64,000 nucleotides of DNA from contig JAFRKA010000010.1 of the NCBI GenBank assembly GCA_017432005.1, positions 1 to 64,000 of the forward strand, in the 5' to 3' direction. The translations under genes were made by a program, and so were the position numbers. Shown piece by piece: positions 35,499 to 44,426 of the stretch (within the stretch, counting starts at the first letter, position 1; each line of letters begins with the position of its first letter). The notes beneath the pieces were generated by a model. The model was not told where the DNA came from, ran no database searches, and saw nothing but the letters and a program-made list of their open reading frames with translations. This stretch comes from Erysipelotrichaceae bacterium. GTDB taxonomy: Bacteria > Bacillota_I > Bacilli_A > Erysipelotrichales > Erysipelotrichaceae.

Positions 35499-36260
35499 GG
35501 TATCATCATTAAAAATCCGGCAAAAAGCGCCTTAACAGAACTTAAGAAATCAAAGAATTATTCGAGCGAAAAGAAAAAAGCCCTTACACTTGATCAACAA
35601 AAAGCCTTTGAGGGTTATCTGAAAAGTAATCCATTAAACGAACAATGGAGACCAATATTTACTTTCATGCTTTATACAGGCATGAGAGTGGGAGAAGTCA
35701 CTGGGTTAACGAAAAACGATATTCTTGAAGATGATATCAGCGTAAATCATACACTGGTCTACTACGATAAAAGGACAGATAAATCTAACAAGATGACATA
35801 TTCAATCAACTCCACAAAGACGGAAGCTGGTAAAAGGATGGTATTAATCCTCCCTCAAGTTAGAGAGGCGCTCGATCTGGAAGACGATTATTTGGAAAAG
35901 GCCGAAATTAAACGCAAGGCTGTTGTTGATGGGTATACAGATTTTGTGTTTGTTAATCGGTTCGGTGAGAATTTGAACCAGGGGACATTAAACAAGGCGT
36001 TAAGAAGAATTGTAAGAGACTATAATCTTCAGGAAATCGATAAGGCAAAGGAGGAGAGGAGAGAAGCTCTGCTCTTACCAAAAATCTCAACCCGCACCCT
36101 TAGACACACATTTGCTACACGCATGATGGAAAAAGGTGTAATTCTGAAAGTAATGCAGGATACTCTCGGGCATTCAGATATACGTGTCACTCTTGAAATC
36201 TATACCGAAGTTCAAAAAGACTTCAGAAAAGATGAATTAAACAAATTGTCAGATTTATAA
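35499..36260 (+). pseudogene. Tyrosine recombinase (Tn916-Int-like), N-terminally truncated
   Basis: The frame opens right after a TAA at 35496 and has no fitting start; it begins GIIIKNPAKSALTELKKSKN, the end of the core-binding domain. The catalytic domain is whole: Arg in MLYTGMRVGEVTGL, His/Arg in TLRHTFATRMMEKG, His in DTLGHSDIRVTLEIY with the Tyr at its end. The arm-binding and most of the core-binding domains are gone. It ends 84 nt from the lysS stop, convergent to lysS. About 70% of its residues match the integrase in cassette B. Confidence 0.85.
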
Positions 36261-36266
36261 AAAGTC

Positions 36267-36288
36267 AAGGAGCGTTGCTCCTTTTTCT
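36267..36288 (+). terminator. Terminator of the integrase remnant
   Basis: AAGGAGC GTT GCTCCTT followed by TTTC. Confidence 0.85.
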
Positions 36289-36300
36289 TTGGCAATTTAA

Positions 36301-36332
36301 AAGGAACTGTTTCTTAGGTTTAACAGTTCCTT
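36301..36332. terminator. Terminator of lysS (bidirectional)
   Basis: AAGGAACTGTT/AACAGTTCCTT stem between the convergent integrase and lysS; TTTT follows on the minus side. Confidence 0.75.
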
Positions 36333-36343
36333 GTTTTGTTTTA

Positions 36344-38266
36344 TTAGTGCAGTTTTGCTCCTGCCGGAATGTGTGGATCGACCATCAAGAGATGTAGTTT
36401 CTCATTCCCTTCTTCATGGTGTACTGCTGATATCAGCATGCCTTCTGAATCGATACCCATCATATTCCTCGGCGGCAGATTGACGATCGCCACACAGGTC
36501 TTGCCGATGAGTTCTTCCGGTTCATAGAATTCATGTATACCGGAAAGGATGATCCTTTCTTTATCTGTTCCGTCATTGAGGGTGAACTTCAGCAGTTTCT
36601 TTGATTTAGGAACAGCTTCACACTTCAGGACTTTAACGATCCTGAAATCAGATTTAGAGAAAGTATCGAAATCGACACTGTCTTCAAACAGCGGTTCGAT
36701 CTCAACTTTGGAGAAGTCGATGACTTCCTCGCTCTTTTCGACTGTCTTGATATTGTTTCTTTCACCGTCTCTTGGCTTCATGGTCGGGAACAGTAATACC
36801 TCTCTGATCGAATCTGTTCCGGCCAGCAGCATCACGAAACGGTCGATACCGATACCGATACCGCCGGTTGGAGGAAGTCCGTATTCCAGGGCTTCGACAT
36901 AGTCCATATCCATCTCACTGGCTTCCGCATCACCAAGTTCCTTGGCTTTCAGCTGATTCTCGAATCTCTCATACTGATCGATCGGATCGTTCAGCTCGGT
37001 AAAGGCATTGGCGTATTCGGTGCCGTTGATGTACAGTTCGAATCTGAGCGTGAATCTTGGATCCTTCGGATCTTTCTTGGCCAGTGGTGAGATCTCGATC
37101 GGATGACCGCAGACGAAGATCGGACCGGTCATGTCATCTTCACAAAGTTCTTCAAAGAGCTTGTTGATGATGTGGCCGAGGTCATGCTCATGAGCTTCCA
37201 GTTCAACATGGTATTCACTGGCGACAGCTTCTGCTTCTTCAAGTGAGAGCTTGCGGAAATCCTTGCCGGTCTTCTCATTGATCGCATCAGTCATATCAAC
37301 TCTCTTGAAAGGAGCCTTTAAGGAGATCGTATGATCACCGGTCTGTATTTCGGTCGTACCGAGAACCGACATCGATACTTCTTCCATGAGGTTCTCACAG
37401 AGCTTCATCATGCCTTCCAGATCAGAGTAGGCAACATAGGCTTCGATAGTCGTGAATTCCGGATTGTGCTTGAGGTCCATACCTTCATTTCTGAAAAGTC
37501 TGCCGATCTCATAGACACCTTCCATACCGCCGACGATCAGTCTCTTCAGATAAAGCTCAGTAGCGATACGCAGATAAAAGTCCTTGTTCAGGGCATTGTG
37601 ATGCGTCGTGAACGGTCTGGCATTGGCACCGCCCAGGATCGGGTTGAGGATCGGTGTTTCAACTTCGACCAGTCCCTGAGCATCCAGATTGCGCTGGATA
37701 GCTCTGATGATAGCCGGTCTTAAGAAAGCGATCCTTCTGGCTTCATCGTTCATGATCAGATCGACATATCTTCTTCTGTATCTTTCTTCCACATCAGACA
37801 GACCGTGGAACTTCTCCGGTAATGGTCTTAATGCCTTGGACAGATGTGTATATTCCTTTACATAGACTGACAGTTCACCTTTAGGATTATTGTCATTAGG
37901 ATTGGTCCTGTAGACGATACCCTTGATACCGATGATGTCACCGATATCAGAACTCTTTACCAGCTCATAAGTCTCTTCACCGACATCAGCCTTGTTTATG
38001 ACCAGCTGGATCTGTCCGTCCTTGTCCAGGATATGCATGAAACACATCTTGCCCATACGGCGCTTGGACATGATCCTTCCGGCGATACTGACTTCGATGT
38101 TTCTGGTTTCCAGTTCTTCCTTGTCCGCATCGCCATAGGCATCCTTGATCGACTTTGAATTCGCGTTCCTCTCATAAGCCTGACCGAACGGATCGATGCC
38201 CTTGGCTCTGAGTTCTTCAGCCTTCTGTCTTCTTACCAGTTCCTGATCGTTAAATTCTCTTCCCAT
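36344..38266 (-). CDS. lysS: Lysine-tRNA ligase with C-terminal tRNA-binding domain
   Basis: 640 residues. It charges tRNA-Lys. Class II LysRS part (about residues 1-500): the OB-fold anticodon domain, motif 2 (EGVYEIGRLFRNEGMD), motif 3 (GIGIGIDRFVMLLAG). The extra residues 525-640 are an EMAPII/Trbp111-type tRNA-binding domain (DFRIVKVLKCEAVPKSKKLL, then NLPPRNMMGIDSEGMLISAV), as in MetRS tails. The 23-bp core lies at codons 493-500 (FPTMKPR), exactly where ordinary LysRS enzymes end. A T-box leader precedes the gene. The C-terminal domain may have been supplied by cassette A. Confidence 0.93.
   Translation of the reverse strand: MGREFNDQELVRRQKAEELRAKGIDPFGQAYERNANSKSIKDAYGDADKEELETRNIEVSIAGRIMSKRRMGKMCFMHILDKDGQIQLVINKADVGEETYELVKSSDIGDIIGIKGIVYRTNPNDNNPKGELSVYVKEYTHLSKALRPLPEKFHGLSDVEERYRRRYVDLIMNDEARRIAFLRPAIIRAIQRNLDAQGLVEVETPILNPILGGANARPFTTHHNALNKDFYLRIATELYLKRLIVGGMEGVYEIGRLFRNEGMDLKHNPEFTTIEAYVAYSDLEGMMKLCENLMEEVSMSVLGTTEIQTGDHTISLKAPFKRVDMTDAINEKTGKDFRKLSLEEAEAVASEYHVELEAHEHDLGHIINKLFEELCEDDMTGPIFVCGHPIEISPLAKKDPKDPRFTLRFELYINGTEYANAFTELNDPIDQYERFENQLKAKELGDAEASEMDMDYVEALEYGLPPTGGIGIGIDRFVMLLAGTDSIREVLLFPTMKPRDGERNNIKTVEKSEEVIDFSKVEIEPLFEDSVDFDTFSKSDFRIVKVLKCEAVPKSKKLLKFTLNDGTDKERIILSGIHEFYEPEELIGKTCVAIVNLPPRNMMGIDSEGMLISAVHHEEGNEKLHLLMVDPHIPAGAKLH
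36768..36790. repeat. lysS-derived core copy 2, inside the functional lysS
   Basis: Plus strand CTTGGCTTCATGGTCGGGA with flanking TCT and A. On the minus strand it encodes FPTMKPRD at the end of the LysRS catalytic domain. It is identical over the 23 bp to copies at 44639, 49689 and 52470. It is the attachment site joining the LysRS body to the present C-terminal domain. Confidence 0.85.
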
Positions 38267-38280
38267 ACTTGTTCTCCTTA

Positions 38281-38510
38281 CAAAACAAAACGTCCCTATC
38301 TCTAAGGACGTTGATCACGCGGTACCACCTTAGTTCATACGGTCATGACCGTATGCACCTTCATTAAGTCTTAACGCGACCGACGATTCACTCCGAGTTT
38401 TTATTCAGACAGCAGTATCTGTTTCCTTTCCACCGGCGGAAACTCTCTCTAAGACCTTGTATGTCTTACTCGTCTCTTCAACGTGACAAGGTTATTTTAC
38501 CCTAAATATC
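38281..38510 (-). promoter_or_regulatory. T-box riboswitch of lysS
   Basis: On the minus strand the leader contains the canonical T-box AAGGTGGTACCGCG (about 38317-38332), followed by an antiterminator/terminator with AACGTCC/GGACGTT and T-rich end (38283-38313). The upstream part has GAGAGA-type stem I sequence and long helices such as GCATACGGTCATGACCGTAT. It senses uncharged tRNA-Lys and lets transcription continue. I could not fix the specifier codon with certainty. Confidence 0.85.
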
Positions 38511-38544
38511 GGCAATTTGGAATACAGATGAATACTTTGTCCAC

Positions 38545-38567
38545 AAGAAAAAGGCATTTCTGCCTTT
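38545..38567 (-). terminator. Terminator of the PTS IIB gene
   Basis: AAGGCAGAAATGCCTT on the minus strand followed by TTTCTT. Confidence 0.75.
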
Positions 38568-38586
38568 CTCTGATTTTCTGATCTGA

Positions 38587-38871
38587 CTATTTTTTCAGTT
38601 CTTCTTCGATCTGAGCATAGATCTCTTCAACATTTCTGTTGAGCAGAAGATTTGTCGCTACGATCAGCGGGCAGGCAAGCTTCAGTGTGCTTGGTACCGT
38701 ACTGATGCAGAAATCAAAGTTTACTGACCTTGCCGGTGCTTCTGCCAGCTTGCACTGTTCGATGACAAATTCACCTTTGTAGCCTCTGTTGATCAGTTCA
38801 GTTTCGATCTTGTGGTTGATGACCGTTGATGTTGCAATACCGGTCCCGCAGCATAATAATATTCTCTTCAT
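38587..38871 (-). CDS. PTS EIIB component, galactitol type (orphan)
   Basis: 94 residues. The N-terminal phosphocysteine loop is MKRILLCCGTGIATSTVINH (C-G-T-G-x-A-T-S), typical of the lactose/galactitol/cellobiose-like EIIB fold. Cys8 would carry the phosphate. IIA and IIC genes are absent nearby, so it is an orphan: it may serve a distant IIC or regulate. It lies between the lysS T-box and a GGDEF gene. Confidence 0.85.
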   Translation of the reverse strand: MKRILLCCGTGIATSTVINHKIETELINRGYKGEFVIEQCKLAEAPARSVNFDFCISTVPSTLKLACPLIVATNLLLNRNVEEIYAQIEEELKK

Positions 38872-38957
38872 TTAATCACCTCTAATTTACTTAATAATCG
38901 TATAATATCATGTTCCTGTTTTTAATATCAATATTCACGAAGATAACGTCTTACGAT

Positions 38958-40046
38958 CTAACTGATATATTTGCGTCTGTTTCTATCATCTGTGCTGTAG
39001 TATTCAGCCTTGGCCTCATACATCCTGTTGTCGGCTTCTTTGGCCAGCTCGGTAATATTGAGTTCAGGATGTTCCTTCAGACAGACATAACCGTATGAAG
39101 CAGATAAAGTGACACCGTTTTCTTCACTCCACTTCTTCATACTCTCTTCAAAGGAAGCGATCATCTCTTCCATTTCCTGCTTATTTCCATGCAGTATCAC
39201 GGCGAACTCATCACCGCCGATCCTGTAGACCTTGCCTTTTTTAGCGAAACACTCTTCGATGCATCTTGCGGCACCGACGATGATCTTATCACCGGTCTCA
39301 TGACCGTAATGGTCGTTGGTTTCTTTTAAACCGTTAAGGTCGATAGCCATGTAGATCAGATCTACTTTCAGGCCTTCTTCGGTCTGCTCCTTCAGATCGT
39401 TCTCATAGAATCTGCGGTTAGGCAGACCCGTTAAGACATCGATCTTCGCGTTCTCTTCTTCAATCAGGATCCTTTCTGCCAGTCTGATCTTGATCCTGAG
39501 GAAGCTGATACCCAGAATGAACTGGAAAATGAAGAAGAAGACCAGATTGATCAAAGGCGCAGAAGTTCCTGTAGCCCAGATAGCAATATATAAGAGGATC
39601 GCATCAGCCAGTACGACGATCAGCGCGTAGACAGACGGGAACAGGAAGAAACTCAATGGAATTATCAGCGAGAAAGTCATGAAGACTGCCGGATCGAAAT
39701 TGCCGGTAATACTTGCATCGTAATAGATGATACCCAATGACCAGGCGAAAAACAGGACCACATATACAGGATTTAAAACATTAAGCAGCTTCTGACGATT
39801 TTCGATATCCATTTTAATATAGAAATTCAAAGCGATATAGATAAGCGCTGCCAGCAGAAGAAAAATATAAAAAGAACGATATATGCCCAAATAAGGTCCG
39901 TAGAATTCTGCATTGGCGATCGAGAAGCCGATCATAAAGATCTCCAGAACAGCTACTACTGTTAAAGCGATCATCGATATGCCCCATGATGAACTGTGGA
40001 TACTCTTCAGGATATTGTGTTTTCTGTCTTTCATTTCCTGTTTCAT
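38958..40046 (-). CDS. Membrane GGDEF-domain diguanylate cyclase
   Basis: 362 residues. Six TM segments (residues 15-190) without a known sensor fold, then GGDEF from about residue 200: DVLTGLPNRRFYENDL, AIDLNGLKETNDHYGHETGD and VYRIGGDEFAVIL (intact). It should synthesise c-di-GMP. It is the second of three GGDEF genes in this window and is not closely similar to the others in its membrane part. Confidence 0.9.
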   Translation of the reverse strand: MKQEMKDRKHNILKSIHSSSWGISMIALTVVAVLEIFMIGFSIANAEFYGPYLGIYRSFYIFLLLAALIYIALNFYIKMDIENRQKLLNVLNPVYVVLFFAWSLGIIYYDASITGNFDPAVFMTFSLIIPLSFFLFPSVYALIVVLADAILLYIAIWATGTSAPLINLVFFFIFQFILGISFLRIKIRLAERILIEEENAKIDVLTGLPNRRFYENDLKEQTEEGLKVDLIYMAIDLNGLKETNDHYGHETGDKIIVGAARCIEECFAKKGKVYRIGGDEFAVILHGNKQEMEEMIASFEESMKKWSEENGVTLSASYGYVCLKEHPELNITELAKEADNRMYEAKAEYYSTDDRNRRKYIS

Positions 40047-40166
40047 CTTGCTGTGTTTAAATAGATTGTATCATCCTTTTACGGTATTGTTTCAATTCTG
40101 GCTCTTTGGTCTCTTACTGTGAAAAACCTTTAAAACTCTTAATATGGTCTTACTTTTAAAGCTGAT

Positions 40167-42494
40167 TTATTTCAGAAAGTGGTTTTTGACATAGACGGCG
40201 TTCTTGCCGTAATCGCGATCGGGATAATCCTCATGCAGTTTCTGATAAAGCTCGTGAGCTTTGGCAGCTGCCTGCCTGTCACCTTTCTCCGCTTTCCTGT
40301 AATAATGCATAGCGAGCTGTGAGCGGAAGTATCTTATATTATCGGAATAGAATGCGGCTGTCTTGTCATCTCCTCTTTCGTTTGCGTATCTAAGCAGATT
40401 CTGATAGTAAGATACCAGCTGTTTTTCTGTTTCATTGATCCCTGCCTTTTCCGTCAAAGCTTTTTCGATCTCGGCAGCCGCGCGGATCTGTTTCTCGGCA
40501 GCAGCATAGTCCTTTTTATCTTCAGCAATCGAACCAAGACAACTGTAGGCAAAAGCCAGGATCCTGGCGGAACTGATACTTCCCTGATCTTCGTTTTCCT
40601 TTTCAGCCAGAGCCAACAGTTCATTGGCAGCCTTCTGTGCCGCTATATAGTTCTTCTCCTGTTTATAGATCTCTATCAGGGTCTTATACATCCTGTACGC
40701 ATACGGTCCCTGTGTAAATGCTCCGTTCTGATTCCTCACTCCCTGCATGAAAAGCAGTCCTTCACGACATTTCTTTTCGGCTTTCTGCTGACATTCCTTT
40801 GATGCCTTATCCGACACATAATATGCTTCGCCCAGTTTTCCGTAAAGTCCTACCAATGTCCTGGCAGAATCCTGATTTTTAGCCGGATCCCTCGCAAAGA
40901 CTTTCCTTATCAGAGGTTCCGCTTCTTCATAGGAACTAATTGCTTCTTCCCAGTTCTTTTCGTTTGCTTCGATATCACCCTGAATGACCAGACCTAAACC
41001 CCTGTAAATGGTCTTAAGCATATCACTGTCGCGGGACGAACCTTTATTCTCCAGCTCAATCTCTTTAAAGGAAGTGATGAAACTATCGGAGATCTCCAGC
41101 ATCATTTCAAGGAATTTTCTGGCTTTAGAATACTCTTTCTGAGAGTTAGCCATTTCCGCCGCATACTGAAAAGACTCTGCCATGGCGATCTTCTCATGGT
41201 TGCTCATGTCCGCAATCTCAAGAGCCATCATCTTTTCTAACAACGACCAGCAATGATCATAACGAAGCAGACCTCTCCATTTCGCTGCCGCCGCATTTGC
41301 AGCTCTGATATATCTGAAACGCAGATCTTCATCAGTCTCTTCAGCAGAAAGTTTCTTCTCCAGCAGAACGACATATTTTTCCTGCCAGCTCGCACTTTCT
41401 TCATAATCTCTGTTTACACCCTGGCCGACTTCGTACATGGTCACCAGTTTTCTGTATGCTTCCTCGCACTCTCCTTCGGCAGCCTCGGTGATCAGCGTCC
41501 TGGCTTTTTCATGATCGGTATCCATATCGATACCGGAAAGATAAGCCAGACCAATGAAAAACTTGTGCAGCGGATCATCATCTTTCTTGATATCCAGAGC
41601 TTTCCTGATCAGACTGCCGATCAGATCAACGTTTCCTTCCTGTGCTTCGATCGGTTCGGGTATGCCCGGATAGTCTTGTTTCAAAGCTTCTTTATCGATA
41701 TCGACAGCTGCGATCGGCAGGATCGTTTTGCCGGCCTCGCACGCCATCGGATATTCAGTTGTCATCACATAATTCGGTTTTTCCAGTAGGTTCGGCGTAA
41801 CGACCATTGAGAAAAGTCCGCTCTTTTCAAAAGCTTCTTTGATCGATTCATTGAAATCCTCGCCCGGAGTCAGAAACTCGTCGTACCAGATGGCGATATC
41901 GCGGGTGAAAGGATCCCTGTGGATCAGTTTCATCACTTCCTGGGCGTAGCGTCTGTCTTTTTTACGGTAACTCAGGAATATATAAGCCGCAAAAGCCTTG
42001 CGGATCTTTAAGATCATCTCATCCTTGAGCAAGACGGTATCCAAGAACAGTTTCAGTTTATCTTTGAAAGGCAGAGCCGTCGGATCGGGATCGTATTTGT
42101 TCAGGATCTGCAGATTACCGCAGACCTCGTTGAACAGTATCTCCAGTCCCTGTTCCTCCAGGAGCGGCAGGACGGGGATGTTCTGCTTTATCGCAAAGTC
42201 CAGTTCCAATTCGCGGGCTGCGTTTTCTGTCTTAAGGAAACCACCGGTCACCGGCACGACGAACAGGGCCATCTGTGACAGATCTGACAGATGAGCCTGT
42301 TTTTCTTCTTCGTTCAATTGACCGATATCACCCTCTATATACCAAACAGACAGATTGTCCTGCAGTTCAAACAGATCAGAACTGACCTCATCAAAGTACC
42401 TGATCCTGTCTTCTTCCGTTGAACAGAAAAAGACTTTCTGGAGATCCTTCAGCAACCCTGGGCTTCTTTTTATATATTTCAGTTCTACGCTCAT
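40167..42494 (-). CDS. TIR-domain protein with Sel1 and TPR repeats
   Basis: 775 residues. Residues 1-155 are a first degenerate TIR-like fold. A second TIR domain (about 168-300) has AYIFLSYRKKDRRYAQEVM, the DE-loop WYDEFLTPGEDFNESI and the candidate catalytic Glu247 (NYVMTTEYPMACEAGK). Sel1 repeats follow (DHEKARTLITEAAEGECEEA), then TPR helices to the end. Bacterial TIR domains often cleave NAD+ and serve in anti-phage defence or signalling. Whether this Glu is active is not known. No adjacent SIR2/ThsA-like or cyclase partner is seen. Confidence 0.8.
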   Translation of the reverse strand: MSVELKYIKRSPGLLKDLQKVFFCSTEEDRIRYFDEVSSDLFELQDNLSVWYIEGDIGQLNEEEKQAHLSDLSQMALFVVPVTGGFLKTENAARELELDFAIKQNIPVLPLLEEQGLEILFNEVCGNLQILNKYDPDPTALPFKDKLKLFLDTVLLKDEMILKIRKAFAAYIFLSYRKKDRRYAQEVMKLIHRDPFTRDIAIWYDEFLTPGEDFNESIKEAFEKSGLFSMVVTPNLLEKPNYVMTTEYPMACEAGKTILPIAAVDIDKEALKQDYPGIPEPIEAQEGNVDLIGSLIRKALDIKKDDDPLHKFFIGLAYLSGIDMDTDHEKARTLITEAAEGECEEAYRKLVTMYEVGQGVNRDYEESASWQEKYVVLLEKKLSAEETDEDLRFRYIRAANAAAAKWRGLLRYDHCWSLLEKMMALEIADMSNHEKIAMAESFQYAAEMANSQKEYSKARKFLEMMLEISDSFITSFKEIELENKGSSRDSDMLKTIYRGLGLVIQGDIEANEKNWEEAISSYEEAEPLIRKVFARDPAKNQDSARTLVGLYGKLGEAYYVSDKASKECQQKAEKKCREGLLFMQGVRNQNGAFTQGPYAYRMYKTLIEIYKQEKNYIAAQKAANELLALAEKENEDQGSISSARILAFAYSCLGSIAEDKKDYAAAEKQIRAAAEIEKALTEKAGINETEKQLVSYYQNLLRYANERGDDKTAAFYSDNIRYFRSQLAMHYYRKAEKGDRQAAAKAHELYQKLHEDYPDRDYGKNAVYVKNHFLK

Positions 42495-42587
42495 TATACT
42501 TTTCTTTTTTATGACAATGACACATCGGTGCCTGTCACACTCTTCAGTTCAATGATATCATATCGGCTTCATGCATCCTGTTTCCAC

Positions 42588-42618
42588 TAAAAAAGGCATG
42601 CGCTTTTTGACACATGCC
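42588..42618 (-). terminator. Terminator downstream of the small basic ORF
   Basis: GGCATG/CATGCC stem on the minus strand followed by TTTTTT. It sits 68 nt after the stop of the 33-codon ORF. Confidence 0.7.
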
Positions 42619-42685
42619 ATTATATTCATTCCTTTGTTCTCACTCAATAATGATGACTGGCAATTCAAAACCAAACTAAATGTGT

Positions 42686-42787
42686 CTAGTTTTTGGTTGT
42701 TTCTTTCTCCTTGGCTTTGTTTTTTTTCTTCTGATGAATAAACATATATAATTTATTCTTCACCTTTCTAAAAATCATCTTAAACAT
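42686..42787 (-). CDS. Small basic peptide (33 aa), putative
   Basis: ATG at 42787-42785, AGAGGAAC 8 nt upstream, stop TAG at 42686-42688. Sequence MFKMIFRKVKNKLYMFIHQK then KKNKAKEKETTKN: an amphipathic first half and a very basic second half, no leader motif, no Cys. It may be a leaderless antimicrobial, a toxin-like peptide or a regulator. It stands in an otherwise geneless 516-nt stretch between the TIR gene and the acyltransferase, with its own terminator. A -10-like TATAAT lies about 70 nt upstream. Confidence 0.4.
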   Translation of the reverse strand: MFKMIFRKVKNKLYMFIHQKKKNKAKEKETTKN

Positions 42788-42835
42788 TTTATGTTCCTCT
42801 TTCTATATATCTAATTAAATATGTTTTTTGGTTAA

Positions 42836-42965
42836 TCTCTTGCAGTTATATAAACCGTTATTATTATACCAGATCTCTTTATATCTTCGCGCTTTCCTTT
42901 TTTTGCGTTTTTTACCCTCGGTTTCTTAAGCGATTCATAAACTCTTTTATAATTTCGCTGTGTTT
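42836..42965. repeat. Decayed core and arm region at the left end of cassette D
   Basis: At 42836 only the left seven bases of the core (TCTCTTG) survive. From 42874 the sequence TCTCTTTATATCTTCGCGCT and beyond resembles that to the right of core copy 3 (44682 on: TCTCTTTATATCTTCACGCT). Further matches are CTCTTTTATA and TTTCGCTGTG vs TTTCACCGTG. The spacing from TCTCTTG to TCTCTTT is 38 nt here and 43 nt there. This is inferred homology. Confidence 0.5.
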
Positions 42966-43010
42966 AAGAATATTGATTATACAAATTTGACTTTATGCGT
43001 CACACCAAGC

Positions 43011-44087
43011 TTATTTCTGATCTTCGTATTTCGGGAACTGTCCAAGAAGCTGAGGAATATATATTTCAATAACGGTACATAATAATACCGCAATCACAAG
43101 AGTTATAAAACTCCCTAATATTATTCTTATAGATTCCATATCGGGAATGATATTTGCCAGGAAAGGAAGGATCAGATCCTGCAGCATATTTTTATGAAGT
43201 AGGAAAATACCCATCGTATGTGTTCCGATATAAGTGATCGCCTTATAGCTGAACGGTCTTATCCCCTCTCTGGCGATCCTGATAAACAGCATCGACAACG
43301 CCACCACAACTACCGTACCTGAAAGGCTCGTAACAAAGAACCAGAATAAATTGCCGTATTCAGAAGCGCACATGCGCATCAGTGTAAGTGAATCTGCTCT
43401 GAATACAGTAGAACAAAGGAAGATGGCCAGACTCACAGCAAATATCGCACTCAGGACGATTGTTTTCTGCTGAGCAATGATAAGGATCTGTTCCCTGAGA
43501 GCGATTCCCATAAGTATGAACCCGGATGCGACGAAAGCGACATCCAGACACCACGGATATCCCTGCTCCAGATGAGGAAACAGAAATCCTATGGCAAACA
43601 CCGCAACTGCTGAAAGCATATAGAACAGTCGGCGTTTACTGTTTTCAAATCTGAAAGAAAAAGAAACAACTGTCTGAGTTATGATCCTCGCTACAAAGAA
43701 AGCCGTTAGAAACCACAGAGATGAAAGTGTTCCTGTTGAGGCAATAACCGTCCATGAACCGTAAAACAGTTTGGGGAAGATCGCAAAAGAGAAAGGAGAG
43801 AAGATCAGGCCCCAGATGAAATAAGGAACTATCAATGCGAGGATGTTCTTTTTAAGGAATTTCCTCCATCCTTCCCAGTCATTAACCGGAAACGGTTTTA
43901 TACTCATTCCTGCCAGAAAGAAAAACAGCGGCATATGAAATGAATACAGTACTCTCCTGTATAAAGGTGTAGCCGAATTGCTGGCTGCGTGGCCCACTAT
44001 AACCAGAAAGATCGTAATGGCCTTTGCCACATCTATCAGTTCTATCCTTGCTTTTCCTTTTTTCTTCATTTCGTTTCCCTGTTTCAT
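43011..44087 (-). CDS. Acyltransferase family 3 membrane protein
   Basis: 358 residues with about ten TM segments. The AT3 signature is visible: ELIDVAKAITIFLVIVGHAA (R/D-x-x-x-A-x-x-x-x-x-V-x-x-H), FHMPLFFFLAGMSIKP, and ATITYIGTHTMGIFLLHKN-like sequence at the end. It transfers acyl groups to sugars or peptides in the envelope. AGGGAAA favours the ATG six codons inside (44069). It lies 30 nt downstream of the GG-leader peptide in the same transcript, so acylation of the mature peptide or immunity are possible. Confidence 0.85.
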   Translation of the reverse strand: MKQGNEMKKKGKARIELIDVAKAITIFLVIVGHAASNSATPLYRRVLYSFHMPLFFFLAGMSIKPFPVNDWEGWRKFLKKNILALIVPYFIWGLIFSPFSFAIFPKLFYGSWTVIASTGTLSSLWFLTAFFVARIITQTVVSFSFRFENSKRRLFYMLSAVAVFAIGFLFPHLEQGYPWCLDVAFVASGFILMGIALREQILIIAQQKTIVLSAIFAVSLAIFLCSTVFRADSLTLMRMCASEYGNLFWFFVTSLSGTVVVVALSMLFIRIAREGIRPFSYKAITYIGTHTMGIFLLHKNMLQDLILPFLANIIPDMESIRIILGSFITLVIAVLLCTVIEIYIPQLLGQFPKYEDQK

Positions 44088-44117
44088 TGTTTACTGGTGC
44101 GCTTTCATATTGATTCC

Positions 44118-44426
44118 TTAAATATACTTCATAACCAGATCGATAACATCATCCTTGGTAATGGTAAAATTTGATAACGGATAATATAATCCGCCGATAC
44201 CTTTATCTGATGAACGACCGCTAGGTAACACGATCGGGTAATAATAACACATCTCTACATATTTCTTTACAGTTTCTCTGCTGTTATCTGGAATATTGAC
44301 ACTATGGAAAAATGCTGCAATTTCTTTCGCAATTTCATTTGCCTTGCCTAAATTTGACTCAGGTATCCAGCCACCGGCTACGCTTTCTAACTCTTCACCA
44401 TTCAGCTGTTCATTTTTGTCTGACAT
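44118..44426 (-). CDS. Double-glycine leader peptide, cassette D cargo
   Basis: 102 residues from MSDKNEQLNGEELESVAGGW; GGAGG lies 8 nt before this ATG. The leader L-N-G-E-E-L-E-S-V-A-G-G is the C39-exporter type. The mature part (about 83 residues) is rich in Tyr and Pro and has one Cys (YVEMCYYYPIVLPSG). It is cleaved after GG if an exporter is present elsewhere. A promoter-like region with an inverted repeat CGTTCGT ... ACGAACG (44450-44485) lies upstream. Related in leader to the peptide at 21064. Confidence 0.7.
   Translation of the reverse strand: MSDKNEQLNGEELESVAGGWIPESNLGKANEIAKEIAAFFHSVNIPDNSRETVKKYVEMCYYYPIVLPSGRSSDKGIGGLYYPLSNFTITKDDVIDLVMKYI

Larger units (their letters stand above)
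31617..36790. mobile_element. Cassette A, lysS-integrated element (about 5.1 kb)
   Basis: Bounded by core copy 1 and the core inside lysS. From right to left it contains the LysRS C-terminal domain (lysS 3' end), a terminator, a truncated integrase (plus strand), a nonsense-interrupted 801-codon lipoprotein gene, a VanZ-like gene and a 'CTGTCL' secreted protein. Cassette B has the same order (lysS 3' end, integrase, CTGTCL protein, core), which supports the boundaries. The integrase here points the opposite way. Alternatively the right boundary is the native lysS and the 3' end never moved. Confidence 0.6.
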
